The notes beneath the pieces are model-generated. The model had not been told where the DNA came from. It was given only the letters and a program-made list of their open reading frames with translations, and did no database searches. The translations under genes and the position numbers were made by a program. Of a stretch of 61,817 nt of DNA, positions 51,145 through 59,728 are shown one piece after another (the first letter of the stretch is position 1; each line of letters begins with the position of its first letter). This stretch comes from Actinomycetota bacterium (lineage in GTDB: Bacteria > Actinomycetota > Acidimicrobiia > Acidimicrobiales > Ilumatobacteraceae), in NCBI GenBank assembly GCA_030645675.1, contig JAUSLQ010000023.1, forward strand, positions 1 to 61,817, written 5' to 3'.

Positions 51145-51960
51145 TCAGCGGGCGAGGGCTTGCTCCACGCTGCGGCAGCGGATGCCGTGGGTCGCGGCCA
51201 GGGTGCAGTCCAGCACCACCACGCCGGGGCGCTGCAGGCCACTGTCGCTCAACGACGACACGGGCACACGTGCTGGGTCGTACCCCATCCAGGCAGCGAA
51301 GGCTCGGGCGAGATCGGCGCGGCTCAGCGCCTGCGGGCCGGCAACGTGCAGCGGGCCCTTCACGTCGGGGCGGTCGGCCAGGGCGACGATGGCCGTAGCC
51401 ACGTCGGCGGCGTGGGCGGGGCAGCGATACTCGTCGGTGAAGAAGCGGGTGGTGCGGCGGCCGGCCAGCGTGTCGGCCACCTCGGTCTGGATCGCGGCCT
51501 GGGTCTCGGTGCCGTACAGCAGCGAGGTGCGCACCATCACCGCACCAGGGTGCACGTGCAGCACCACCGCCTCCGCCTCGGCCTTCCAGCGGCCGTAGTC
51601 CATCGTCGCGTCGGGCCGGTCGCCCTCGTGGTACGGCCACTCGCGGCCGGCGAACACCATGTCGCTCGACATGTGGATCAGCCGCGCGCCCACTGCTGCC
51701 GCGGCCTCGGCCACGTTGCGGGTACCGTCGACGATCACCTGCCGGTCGTCGCGGCGGTAGGCGAGGTGCACCACCACCTGCGGCTTCCAGGTGGTGATCT
51801 CGTCGGTGACGCGGGCGCGGGTGCGCACGTCCATCGAGCGCGACGACGGCGCCAGCACCTCCCAGTCGCCCGCCTCGCTGGCCATCATCAGATGGCGGCC
51901 GAGGAAACCGCCGGCGCCCGTGATCAGCATCAGGCGCTTGTTGTGGCGCGTCCACCTCAT
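51145..51960 (-). CDS. RmlD-like SDR reductase/epimerase
   Basis: 271 residues, extended SDR fold. The Rossmann motif is LITGAGGFLGRHL. VDGTRNVAEAAAAVGARLIHMSSDMVFAG and YGRWKAEAE (Tyr-x3-Lys catalytic pair) resemble dTDP-4-dehydrorhamnose reductase. The C-terminal DVATAIVALADRP and GPLHVAGPQALSRADLARAFA agree. No rml neighbours are present, so the sugar is not known. The ATG at 51960 is supported by a leaderless -10. Confidence 0.83.
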   Translation of the reverse strand: MRWTRHNKRLMLITGAGGFLGRHLMMASEAGDWEVLAPSSRSMDVRTRARVTDEITTWKPQVVVHLAYRRDDRQVIVDGTRNVAEAAAAVGARLIHMSSDMVFAGREWPYHEGDRPDATMDYGRWKAEAEAVVLHVHPGAVMVRTSLLYGTETQAAIQTEVADTLAGRRTTRFFTDEYRCPAHAADVATAIVALADRPDVKGPLHVAGPQALSRADLARAFAAWMGYDPARVPVSSLSDSGLQRPGVVVLDCTLAATHGIRCRSVEQALAR

Positions 51961-51967
51961 GCCGGGC

Positions 51968-51973
51968 AGCGTA
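51968..51973 (-). promoter_or_regulatory. -10 element of the SDR gene
   Basis: TACGCT on the minus strand, 7 bases before the ATG at 51960. Confidence 0.45.
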
Positions 51974-52040
51974 GGCGGCGGCCGTTGCGGGCGCGGCCCG
52001 GCCGTGGGGCGACGGGTCCGCGGCGGCGGACCGCGGGCGG

Positions 52041-52046
52041 TACCGT
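52041..52046 (+). promoter_or_regulatory. -10 element of the PHP gene
   Basis: TACCGT followed by 7 bases and the GTG at 52054. Probably the promoter of the PHP-uppP-pirin-PLP gene run. Confidence 0.45.
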
Positions 52047-52053
52047 GCGCACC

Positions 52054-52767
52054 GTGCCAGTGCCCCAGCCCGCCGCGATCGAACGCCACCCGCACCTCGC
52101 CCAGCCGCTGCCCGCGGGGTGGGTGCGTGTCGACCTGCACAGCCACACGATGTGGAGCGGCGACAGCACCACCACGCCCGACGAAGTGCACGACGCCGTG
52201 GTGCAGGCAGGCATCGATGTGCTGTGCATCACCGACCACAACGCCGTACGCGGCGCGCAGGAGCTGGCGGCCGCGCTGCCGTGCCGGGTGGTGGTGGGCG
52301 AAGAGCTGCGCACCCACGCCGGCGAGATCATCGGTCTGTTCCTCACCGAACGCATTCCGTTCGGCACCTCACCGGCCGACGCGGCGCGCGCCATCCGCGC
52401 CCAGGGTGGCGTCGTCTACGTGCCGCACCCGTTCGACCCGATGCGGCGCAACATGGCCGAGCCCGCCCTGTACGAGCTGGCCCACGCCGGTCTGCTCGAC
52501 GCCGTTGAGGTGCTGAACGCGAAGACCGGGCTGGCCAGCCTGAACCGGCGGGCGGCCGAGTTCGCGGCCGAGTTCGGCCTCGCCGCCGGCGCCGGCAGCG
52601 ACGCACACGTGCCGCTGGCCATCGGCGCCGCCTACGTGGAGATGCCCGACTTCGACAGCCCGGCCGACTTCCTCGCCAAGCTGGGGCAGGGCCGCGTCGT
52701 CGGCCACCACTGGGACGAGCACCGGCCCTGGCGACCGCGAGTGCTGCCCAGCTTCTCCAGCGAGTAG
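52054..52767 (+). CDS. PHP-domain phosphoesterase
   Basis: 237 residues. Metal-binding motifs of the PHP family are in order: VDLHSHTMWSGDS (HxH), CITDHNAVRGAQEL (DH), VVVGEELRTHAGEIIGL (E and H), VYVPHPFDP and a final GAGSDAHVPLAIG (D-H). Small PHP proteins of this type hydrolyse phosphoesters such as nucleotide mono- or bisphosphates. The precise substrate is open. GTG 52054 is chosen from the -10 spacing. uppP starts 11 bases after its stop. Confidence 0.87.
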   Translation: MPVPQPAAIERHPHLAQPLPAGWVRVDLHSHTMWSGDSTTTPDEVHDAVVQAGIDVLCITDHNAVRGAQELAAALPCRVVVGEELRTHAGEIIGLFLTERIPFGTSPADAARAIRAQGGVVYVPHPFDPMRRNMAEPALYELAHAGLLDAVEVLNAKTGLASLNRRAAEFAAEFGLAAGAGSDAHVPLAIGAAYVEMPDFDSPADFLAKLGQGRVVGHHWDEHRPWRPRVLPSFSSE

Positions 52768-52778
52768 AACTGCACCCC

Positions 52779-53612
52779 GTGCCCATCCTCCACGCCATCG
52801 TGCTCGGCCTCGTGCAAGGCCTCGCCGAGTTCCTGCCCATCTCCTCCAGCGGCCACCTGCTGCTGGTGCCGTGGCTGTTCGGCTGGAACGACTTCGCCGG
52901 CGACCCGGCGATCGAGAAGGCGTTCGACGTATCGCTCCACCTGGGCACTCTCGTCGCAGTGGTGGCCTACTTCTGGCGCGATCTGGTGGTGTACGTGCGC
53001 GAGGGCGTGCGCCTGGTCGTGAAGCGGGAGAAGCCGGTGAACCCCGAGGGGCGCCTGGCATGGCTGCTGGTGCTGTCGTCGGTGCCCGCCGCCGCCGTCG
53101 GGGCGGTGGCCGAGAACTACATCGACGAGCAGCTGGGCACCCCGTTCCTGATCGCCTGTTCGCTGATCGTGTTCGGTGTGCTGCTGGCCTGGGCCGACCG
53201 TCGCGCCGGGCAGCGCACTCTGGCCGACTACACCACCGACGACTCGCTGAAGGTGGGCCTCGCGCAGGTGCTGGCGCTGAACCCGGGCACCTCGCGCAGC
53301 GGCATCACGATGACGGCCTCGCGCCTGCTGGGCTTCAACCGCGACGCCGCAGCGCGGGCCAGCTTCCTGATGGCGATCCCGGTCACCATCGGCGCGGTGG
53401 CGTTCAAGATGATCAAGCTGATCAGCGACGGCATCCCGCACGGGCTGCACCTGCCGATGGTCGTGGGCATCGTCACGTCCTGTCTGTCGGGCTGGCTGGC
53501 CGTGTGGGGCACCATCCGCCTGGTGCGCACCCGCACGTTCACCCCGTTCGTCGTGTACCGCATTGTGCTCGGCGTGCTCGTGCTCGGCCTGCTGGCAACG
53601 GGCGTACGCTGA
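52779..53612 (+). CDS. uppP: Undecaprenyl-diphosphate phosphatase
   Basis: A 277-residue membrane enzyme recycling undecaprenyl diphosphate for cell-wall synthesis. The active-site motifs are LAEFLPISSSGHLLL and LNPGTSRSGITMTASRLLG. Seven or eight membrane helices fit the hydrophobic profile. The start is GTG at 52779, with no clear ribosome binding site. Likely co-transcribed with the PHP gene. Confidence 0.94.
   Translation: MPILHAIVLGLVQGLAEFLPISSSGHLLLVPWLFGWNDFAGDPAIEKAFDVSLHLGTLVAVVAYFWRDLVVYVREGVRLVVKREKPVNPEGRLAWLLVLSSVPAAAVGAVAENYIDEQLGTPFLIACSLIVFGVLLAWADRRAGQRTLADYTTDDSLKVGLAQVLALNPGTSRSGITMTASRLLGFNRDAAARASFLMAIPVTIGAVAFKMIKLISDGIPHGLHLPMVVGIVTSCLSGWLAVWGTIRLVRTRTFTPFVVYRIVLGVLVLGLLATGVR
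53605..53610 (+). promoter_or_regulatory. -10 element of the pirin gene (inside uppP end)
   Basis: TACGCT, then 6 bases to the GTG at 53617. It suggests an internal promoter in addition to read-through from uppP. Confidence 0.4.
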
Positions 53613-53616
53613 ACGG

Positions 53617-54732
53617 GTGAGCACACCTGCTTCTGCCTCATCCGAGCCCGACGTGTCCACCCCGCCCGGTCCCTTGATCGTGCAGACCGTGCCGCTGGGC
53701 TTCCAATGGCCCACGGCCGATCCGTTCCTGTTCTGCGTGCATCACCTCGACCAGTACCCAGAGGGCAACGGCTCGTTCGGGCCGCAGGGCTCGCTGGCCG
53801 GCCGCAACATCGGCAGCGACTTCGAGCCGCGCGACGGCTGGCGCATGTACCACGGCAGCACCGTGCCCGGCTTCCCCGAGCACCCGCACCGCGGCTTCGA
53901 GACCGTCACCTTCGCCCGCAAGGGGTTCATCGACCACAGCGACTCGCTGGGCGCCGCTGCCCGCTTCGGTCGCGGCGACGTGCAGTGGATGACCGCCGGC
54001 GCCGGCGTGGTGCACAGCGAGATGTTCCCCCTGCTGGCCACCGATGGCCCGAACACGGTGGAGCTGTTCCAGATCTGGATGAACCTGCCCGCCGCCGACA
54101 AGATGGTCGAGCCGTACTTCACGATGCTGTGGAGCGAGCAGATCCCTACCGCGCACCACGTCGACGACGCCGGCCGGGCGACCACCGTCACCGTCATCGC
54201 CGGCACGTACGAGGGGCTGCAGCCGCCGCCGCCCCCGCCCGCCTCGTGGGCCTCGCGCCCGGAGGCCGACGTCGCGATCTGGCACGTGGTGGCCGAGCCC
54301 GGAGCGACCGTCGTGCTGCCTGCCGCGGCCGGCGGAGCCGACACCGCCCGCGTGCTGTACGTGTTCGAAGGCTCGCTGGCCGTCGACGGCACGGCGGTCG
54401 AGGCACCGACCGGTGCGGTGGTCGATGCCGGCCGTGCGGCGCCGCTGCTGGCCGGGCCCCAGGGGTTCGAGGTGCTGATGCAGCAGGCCCGCCCGATCGG
54501 CGAGCCGGTGGCCCAGCACGGCCCGTTCGTGATGAACACCCAGGCCGAGATCCAGCAGGCGTTCGCCGACTACCGGCGCACCGGCTTCGGCGGCTGGCCG
54601 TGGGACCGCCCCGACCCCGTGCACGGCGGCGACGCCGCCCGGTTCGCGCAGCACGCCGACGGCCGCATCGAGCGGCCCGAGAGCTCCGGCGCTTCGGCAC
54701 CGGCCGGCCCGGGCGCCCCGGTGGGCAGCTGA
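53617..54732 (+). CDS. Pirin-family cupin protein
   Basis: 371 residues with the two cupin domains of pirins. The metal motif is EHPHRGFETVTFA, and GDVQWMTAGAGVVHSE with its His/Glu completes the site. The middle linker is Pro-rich (PPPPPPA). Pirins are iron-binding proteins with quercetinase or regulatory roles, and which applies here is unknown. GTG at 53617 lies 4 bases after the uppP stop. The PLP gene begins 2 bases after its end. Confidence 0.88.
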   Translation: MSTPASASSEPDVSTPPGPLIVQTVPLGFQWPTADPFLFCVHHLDQYPEGNGSFGPQGSLAGRNIGSDFEPRDGWRMYHGSTVPGFPEHPHRGFETVTFARKGFIDHSDSLGAAARFGRGDVQWMTAGAGVVHSEMFPLLATDGPNTVELFQIWMNLPAADKMVEPYFTMLWSEQIPTAHHVDDAGRATTVTVIAGTYEGLQPPPPPPASWASRPEADVAIWHVVAEPGATVVLPAAAGGADTARVLYVFEGSLAVDGTAVEAPTGAVVDAGRAAPLLAGPQGFEVLMQQARPIGEPVAQHGPFVMNTQAEIQQAFADYRRTGFGGWPWDRPDPVHGGDAARFAQHADGRIERPESSGASAPAGPGAPVGS

Positions 54733-54734
54733 CC

Positions 54735-55775
54735 GTGCACCAGGCAACCATCGCGGTCAGCGCCGGCCGGCCGACTGGCATCGGCGAGCCGCTGAACCAC
54801 CCGATCGTGCTGGCCAGCAACTACCGCGGCGAGGCCGGCGAGTACACGCGCACCCACGGCACGCCCGGGTGGATCGGGCTGGAGGAAGCCGTCGGCGCGC
54901 TGGAAGGCGGCCGGGCAGTGGCGTTCTCGTCGGGCATGGCCGCGGCCTCGGCGGCGATCTTCGCGCTGGCCCCGAAGGTGCTGGTGCTGCCCAGCGCCTC
55001 CTACCTGGGCGTGCGCGCGCTGGTGGCCGACCTCGAGCAGCAGGGCCGCGTGCAGGTGCGCCAGGTCGACGTTGCCGACACCGCTGCGGTGATCGCCGCC
55101 ATCCCCGGCGCCGACGTCGTGTGGGTGGAGACGCCCACCAACCCCACGCTCGACGTGGCCGACGTGCCCGCGATCTGCGCAGCAGCAGCTGCCGTCGGCG
55201 CCAAGGTGGTGGTCGACAGCACGTTCGCCACACCCATCTGCGCGCAACCGCTGGCAGATGGGGCGACGATCGTGATCCACAGCGGCACCAAGTTCATCGG
55301 CGGCCACAGCGACCTGCTGATCGGGCTGGCGATCGCGGCCGACGACGCCGTGTACGAGCGCCTGCACCAGACCCGCCTGGTCAACGGCAGCACCCCCGGC
55401 TCGCTGGAGGCGTTCCTGGCGCTGCGCGGGCTGCGCACCCTGCCGCTGCGCATGGAGCGCGCCCAGGCCAACGCGCAGGTGCTGGTGGAACGGCTGCGGC
55501 AGCACCCGGCCATCGCCGAGGCCCGCTACCCGGGCTTCGGGGCGATGGTGTCGTTCGTGGTGCGTGGCGGCGCCGATGCCGCCGACGCGGCCTGCCGAGC
55601 AGTGCGCCTGATCGTGCCCGCCACCAGCCTCGGTGGCGTGGAGACCTCGATGGAACGCCGCCAGAAGTACGCTGGCGACGCGCACGTGCCACCCGGCCTG
55701 GTGCGGATGAGCGTGGGCATCGAGCACGTCGACGACCTGTGGGCCGACCTGGCCCAGGCCCTGCCCGCCGGCTGA
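54735..55775 (+). CDS. PLP-dependent Cys/Met metabolism enzyme, second copy
   Basis: 346 residues, shorter than usual for the family. The PLP lysine is in VIHSGTKFIGGHSD. The phosphate block is FSSGMAAASA, and PATSLGGVETSMERRQKY is the carboxylate region, with a Glu-rich variation. Between the lysine and the C-terminus it lacks ~20-30 residues seen in MetB/MetC, so specificity may differ. The start is GTG at 54735, two bases after pirin. It is a distant paralogue of the enzyme at 14534. Confidence 0.83.
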   Translation: MHQATIAVSAGRPTGIGEPLNHPIVLASNYRGEAGEYTRTHGTPGWIGLEEAVGALEGGRAVAFSSGMAAASAAIFALAPKVLVLPSASYLGVRALVADLEQQGRVQVRQVDVADTAAVIAAIPGADVVWVETPTNPTLDVADVPAICAAAAAVGAKVVVDSTFATPICAQPLADGATIVIHSGTKFIGGHSDLLIGLAIAADDAVYERLHQTRLVNGSTPGSLEAFLALRGLRTLPLRMERAQANAQVLVERLRQHPAIAEARYPGFGAMVSFVVRGGADAADAACRAVRLIVPATSLGGVETSMERRQKYAGDAHVPPGLVRMSVGIEHVDDLWADLAQALPAG

Positions 55776-55812
55776 ACGGGCGAGTCGGGGAATTCGTGAG
55801 TCGGCAACTGCC

Positions 55813-56808
55813 TCACATGTAGTACCCGGTGATGTCGAGCGCGAAGTGAGCCGCCCCTGTTGCGCTGCCCTTGCAGATCACTCTCGCCTGACGCTCCGAG
55901 TCGAGCTTGCAGAGTGAGGCGTTGGCAACCGTGTGGCCACCAGACGTCCAGTTCACCGTGGATGTGTTGGTACTGGTCACGTCTCCAGGCACGACTGCGA
56001 GGTTGCCTGCCCCGACTGTCTGCACGACCGTGAGGTTGAAGGACACGGCGATCGCCCCGATCGGCACCAGTCCCGACACATCCACCGTTCCGGCTGGGGT
56101 GATCGAGTCGCCGACGAAGACGACTTTGGACTGGCCGTTGGAGAGCTTGTTCCCACCACGGGTGTCGTGCACACGCGCCGGCGTGATCGGAAACCATGTG
56201 CCCGCGGAGGCCGGTGCTGCAAGGATTCGCCAGGCTCCGGGGTTGCCTCCAACGACACAGACCATCAAGCGACCGAAGTGGTCCATGTACAACGTGCCGG
56301 CTTCAGCAAGGCCGGACGGAGGGGTGTCGCCCTGCAATGGTTCGATGATGAGCGGTGCCTGCTTGCCGCTGTGGGCGCGGAGACCCACCCCGAACTCGGA
56401 CGATGCCAGCACTCCCGGCGCCACACCCTGCGATCGGGCACGCAGTGCGTAACCAGTCGAATCGAGGCCCTCGACGATTGCGAGCATGCCGTACTTCGGA
56501 GCTTCGGCAGCGATGCCCGCGCCGACCAGGCCGCGGTTTGTGGCCGTGATGGCCCAATCGGCGCCTCCGCCGTACACCTTCAAACCCGGGCCGTCGCTGG
56601 TGTTGTCGAGGGTGAGAGTGGCGCCTGTCGAGGCGTTGGTCAATCCCGTCACAGCATCGTCGGCGTCGTTGTTCGCGCCGAACTGCATGGCGCCGGACGC
56701 GGCCTCCGCAGCACCGGGTGCTGCGACCACTGCGCCGACGACAGTCGCCGCCACAGCGGCGACGAATCCTCGTCGGTCGGACCTCGACTCCTCGGGCTGG
56801 TCAACCAT
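55813..56808 (-). CDS. Tat-exported surface protein
   Basis: 331 residues. The N-terminus has a twin-arginine-like signal (SDRRGFVAAVAATVVG, cleavage near AEAASG). Residues ~45-190 are Gly/Ala-rich beta-repeats of the kind seen in actinobacterial surface proteins (ALRARSQGVAPGVLASSEFGVG). The C-terminal ~110 residues form the recurring domain with ITPARVHDTRGG, AVSFNLTVVQTVGAGNLAV and a disulfide-like Cys pair, often attached to secreted enzymes. GGAGGA precedes the ATG by 6 bases. The biological role is unknown. Confidence 0.75.
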   Translation of the reverse strand: MVDQPEESRSDRRGFVAAVAATVVGAVVAAPGAAEAASGAMQFGANNDADDAVTGLTNASTGATLTLDNTSDGPGLKVYGGGADWAITATNRGLVGAGIAAEAPKYGMLAIVEGLDSTGYALRARSQGVAPGVLASSEFGVGLRAHSGKQAPLIIEPLQGDTPPSGLAEAGTLYMDHFGRLMVCVVGGNPGAWRILAAPASAGTWFPITPARVHDTRGGNKLSNGQSKVVFVGDSITPAGTVDVSGLVPIGAIAVSFNLTVVQTVGAGNLAVVPGDVTSTNTSTVNWTSGGHTVANASLCKLDSERQARVICKGSATGAAHFALDITGYYM

Positions 56809-56910
56809 GGTGGTTCCTCCAATGCGTTGTCCGCGAACCTATGCCTGTCCAGTGGTGGGTTCCAAGAAGCAGTCGATATGACAGAGCTCGCCTGCACAGC
56901 ACGTCTCGCC

Positions 56911-57510
56911 TCACACCAGCCGGGCGAGCGTGACGGCGCCGAGCGCGAGCTGGGCGCTGAGGTCGCGCGCACACTCGCTGGGCACTGCGACATCGAACCG
57001 ATCCGTGCCGTTGCCGCCGGGGCCACTGCCCACGGCCACCACGACGCCGTCGCACCAGCGCTGGCCGCTGCCGAACACCGCCACCTCGTCGCCCGCGACC
57101 AGCGTGGGCTGGCCTGCGGCGGGCACGCCGAACACCACCCAGCCCGGGGGCGCCAGGCCGTCGGCCGCCGCCAGATCGGCTGCCGTCAACACCTCGCCCG
57201 GCGACACCGAGCGAGCAGCCGATGCATCCGCGGGCCATGCCCCCGTGTCGGCGGCGAGCGTGACTGCGGCCACCGGCACCATCGCCGCCGGGTACTCGCG
57301 TCGTTCGGCCCTCAATGGCCCGCCGGGCACCGCGGCTTCGGTGGCCACCCACACCGGGCGGGTGCTGCCCCACGCGTCGCGCTCGGCGGCCACCCCAGCC
57401 TGTGCCGACGCGACACCCAGCCACACGACCGCCGCGCACACCGCGACCGACGACCAGTAGAGCCAGGGCCGGCGCGCCAACGCGAGGCGCAGGCGGGGCA
57501 ACAGGGACAT
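56911..57510 (-). CDS. SAF-domain membrane-anchored protein
   Basis: 199 residues. A single N-terminal membrane helix (WLYWSSVAVCAAVVWLGV) precedes a SAF domain (VSPGEVLTAADLAA, GWVVFGVPAAGQP, LVAGDEVAVFG) like that of CpaB/RcpC pilus-assembly and FlgA proteins. No other pilus genes are close. Its leader has GGGAGG, and a possible promoter TTGATT-16-TATGGT lies at ~57555-57590. The surface-protein gene follows ~100 bases downstream. Confidence 0.75.
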   Translation of the reverse strand: MSLLPRLRLALARRPWLYWSSVAVCAAVVWLGVASAQAGVAAERDAWGSTRPVWVATEAAVPGGPLRAERREYPAAMVPVAAVTLAADTGAWPADASAARSVSPGEVLTAADLAAADGLAPPGWVVFGVPAAGQPTLVAGDEVAVFGSGQRWCDGVVVAVGSGPGGNGTDRFDVAVPSECARDLSAQLALGAVTLARLV

Positions 57511-57588
57511 GACGGAACCTCCCGTGAGCGTGGGCTGACATACTCGGGGAAGCCGTTGTAGCGCACCATATCGGCGCGCCGCAGAGAA

Positions 57589-57972
57589 TCAATCGCCGCC
57601 GGAAGAGCTGGCTGCGGCCGGCGCCTTGGCAGGTGCCGGGCTGCCCGACGAGCTGCCCGACGAGTCGCCCGACGACGAGCCCGAGCTGCTGGAGCCACCG
57701 GATTCGCCGGTGGAGCTGCCGGAACCTGACGACGGGCTGGCTGCGCTGCTGGACGAGGAGCCGGCGGCCGACGTGCTGGAGCCACCGCGGCTGTCGGTCT
57801 TGTAGAAGCCGCCGCCCTTGAACGTGACGCCCACCGGCAGGAACACCTTCTTCACCTGCATGACGGCACCGCTGGTGGGGTGCGTCGCCTCGGTGAGGGC
57901 GTCGTCGGTGAACGCCTGCTGGACCTCGATGGTCTCACCGGTGTCGATGAACTTGTACACATAGGTCGGCAT
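57589..57972 (-). CDS. FmdB-like protein lacking zinc-ribbon cysteines
   Basis: 127 residues. The N-terminal ~60 residues match the FmdB family length and frame (MPTYVYKFIDTGETIEVQQAF, KKVFLPVGVTFKGGGFYKTDS), but all CxxC cysteines of the usual zinc ribbon are missing. The rest is a Ser/Gly-rich tail of ~60 residues ending in APAAASSSGGD, probably disordered. A CIRCE element lies 33 bases upstream, so it may be a heat-shock protein. The function is unknown. Confidence 0.8.
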   Translation of the reverse strand: MPTYVYKFIDTGETIEVQQAFTDDALTEATHPTSGAVMQVKKVFLPVGVTFKGGGFYKTDSRGGSSTSAAGSSSSSAASPSSGSGSSTGESGGSSSSGSSSGDSSGSSSGSPAPAKAPAAASSSGGD

Positions 57973-58004
57973 GGTGGGCTCCCGTGGGCTCTGCGGGCGC
58001 AGTG

Positions 58005-58031
58005 TTAGCAGTCGGATCGGACGAGTGCTAA
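58005..58031. promoter_or_regulatory. CIRCE element (HrcA operator)
   Basis: TTAGCAGTC (58005-58013), 9 bases, GAGTGCTAA (58023-58031). It matches the CIRCE consensus TTAGCACTC-N9-GAGTGCTAA at 17 of 18 arm positions, with the exact 9-base gap. It sits between the divergent fmdB-like gene (33 bases away) and galU (49 bases away). Confidence 0.85.
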
Positions 58032-58065
58032 GGCTAGCTCGGCGCGGCGCGGAACAAACGGGCCG

Positions 58066-58071
58066 TAGGAT
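58066..58071 (+). promoter_or_regulatory. -10 element of galU
   Basis: TAGGAT with 8 bases to the ATG at 58080. The CIRCE element ends 34 bases upstream of it, so it would cover the -35 region or just upstream. Confidence 0.45.
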
Positions 58072-58079
58072 TCCCGTTC

Positions 58080-58943
58080 ATGCGGGCACACACGGCAGTC
58101 ATCCCGGCGGCGGGGATGGGCACCCGCTTCCTTCCGGCCACCAAGGCGGTGCCGAAGGAGTTGCTGCCCATCATCGACACGCCGGCCCTGCAGCTGATCA
58201 TCGACGAGGCCGCGGGCGCGGGCATCGACCACGTGGTGGTGGTCACCAGCCACGCCAAGCCGGCGATCGAGGCCTACTTCGCCGAGTCGCCGGAGGTGGT
58301 CGCCAAGCTGCGCAGCACTGGGCGCAACGAAGTGGCCGACCACCTCGAACGCATCGGCCGCGACATGAGGATCACCTTCGCCTACCAAGACGTGGCGATG
58401 GGTCTGGGTCACGCCGTCGGCTGCGCCCGCGAGGCCGTCGGCGACGAGCCGTTCGCCGTGCTGCTGCCCGACGAGATCATGGGCGACAGCAGCCTGCTGG
58501 CCCAGATGTGCGACGTCAGCGCGGCCACCGGTGGCAGCGTGGTGGGGCTGAAGCAGGTGCCCCGCGACGAGGTCAGCGCGTATGGCGTCATCGACCCGGC
58601 CGGCCCGCTCGACGCCGACGGTGTCGTCTCGGTGCGCACGATGGTGGAGAAGCCCCCGGTGGCCGAGGCCCCCAGCGAGCTGATCATCATCGGCCGCTAC
58701 GTGCTGACGCCCGACGTGTTCGACAAGATCGAGCGCGTGCAGCCCGGCGCCGGCGGCGAGATCCAGCTCACCGACGCACTGCGCATGCAGGCCGAGAACG
58801 GGCCGTTCCACGGCGTGCTCAGCGGCATCCGCCGCTACGACACCGGGAACCCGCTGGGCTGGCTGACCGCCGTCGTCGAGCTCGCGCTCGACGACGAACG
58901 CATCGGCAGCCAGTTCCGCACCTGGTTGCACGACCTGCTGTGA
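58080..58943 (+). CDS. galU: UTP-glucose-1-phosphate uridylyltransferase
   Basis: 287 residues. GalU makes UDP-glucose for glycans. The nucleotide-binding start is VIPAAGMGTRFLPATKAVPKELLPI. The catalytic region follows as GLGHAVGCAREAVGDEPFAVLLPDE, with MVEKP and ELIIIGRYVLTPDVF after it. It ends GIRRYDTGNPLGWLTAVVELALDD, typical of the family. The GTGA overlap with the next gene means coupled translation. Confidence 0.95.
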   Translation: MRAHTAVIPAAGMGTRFLPATKAVPKELLPIIDTPALQLIIDEAAGAGIDHVVVVTSHAKPAIEAYFAESPEVVAKLRSTGRNEVADHLERIGRDMRITFAYQDVAMGLGHAVGCAREAVGDEPFAVLLPDEIMGDSSLLAQMCDVSAATGGSVVGLKQVPRDEVSAYGVIDPAGPLDADGVVSVRTMVEKPPVAEAPSELIIIGRYVLTPDVFDKIERVQPGAGGEIQLTDALRMQAENGPFHGVLSGIRRYDTGNPLGWLTAVVELALDDERIGSQFRTWLHDLL

Positions 58944-59728
58944 ACCACGCCGCCGAGGCCGATGTGCTGCTGGCGCAACTGGCGGCCCTCGGCACACCCC
59001 AGCGGGCGGAGGGCGAGCGGGCCTACCTGAAGAGCAGCCTGCAGTTCGTCGGCACCGGGGTGCCCGCTGTGCGCCGCACCGTGAAGGCCTGGCTGCGCGC
59101 CCACCGCACACCCACCCACGACGCGCTGACCCACGACGCGCTGTTCGGGTTGGCGAGGGCGCTGTGGGCGCACCCGGTGCACGAATGCCGGCTGGCCGCG
59201 ATCGAACTGCTGATGGCGTGCCCGCAGCTGGTCACCACCGCCGATCTGCCGTGGGTGGAGGCCACGCTGCGCGACTGCCACACGTGGGCACTGGTCGACC
59301 CGCTGGCCGGCTGGGTGGTGGCCGAACTGGCCGTGCGCGAGCCGACCACGCCGACCGTGCTGGCCACGCCGACCGTGCCGGCCGTGCTGGACCAATGGGT
59401 CGCCGACCCCGACTTCTGGCTGCGCCGCTCGGCCGTGCTGGCCCTACGCGCCCTGCTGCGCGACGACCGCGAGCTCGACCGCTTCTTCGCCTACGCCGAC
59501 GCGCTGCTGCCCGAGCAGGAGTTCTTCATCCGCAAGGTGCTCGGTTGGGTGCTGCGGGAAGTCGCCACCCGCCACCCTGAGCGGGTGTCACGGTGGTTGC
59601 GCGAGCGCATGACGCAGATGAACCTGGTCACGTTGCGCGAGCCGCTGCGGAAGCTGGCCGATGCCGCCGAGCTGCGTGCGCTCTACGACGCGTCGCGCCC
59701 GGGCAACCTGCGGAAGCGCTCGGGGTAG
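58940..59728 (+). CDS. AlkD-like DNA alkylation-repair HEAT protein
   Basis: 262 residues of HEAT-type helices: FVGTGVPAVRRTVKAWLRAH, DCHTWALVDPLAGWVVAELA, WLRRSAVLALRALLRDDRELDRFF and FFIRKVLGWVLREVATRHPERVSRWL. This is the AlkD/AlkC DNA-glycosylase-like family, which removes alkylated bases. Trp and Asp of the DNA groove appear present (HTWALVD). GTG at 58940 overlaps the galU stop by 4 bases. The last 46 bases overlap the convergent gene. Confidence 0.85.
   Translation: MNHAAEADVLLAQLAALGTPQRAEGERAYLKSSLQFVGTGVPAVRRTVKAWLRAHRTPTHDALTHDALFGLARALWAHPVHECRLAAIELLMACPQLVTTADLPWVEATLRDCHTWALVDPLAGWVVAELAVREPTTPTVLATPTVPAVLDQWVADPDFWLRRSAVLALRALLRDDRELDRFFAYADALLPEQEFFIRKVLGWVLREVATRHPERVSRWLRERMTQMNLVTLREPLRKLADAAELRALYDASRPGNLRKRSG

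Noticed and set aside
53706-55775. One 689-codon frame that could be a fusion of pirin-region sequence with the PLP enzyme
   Set aside because: The first half is the +1 shadow of pirin. The pirin frame has the real cupin motifs, and the PLP gene has its own GTG two bases after the pirin stop.
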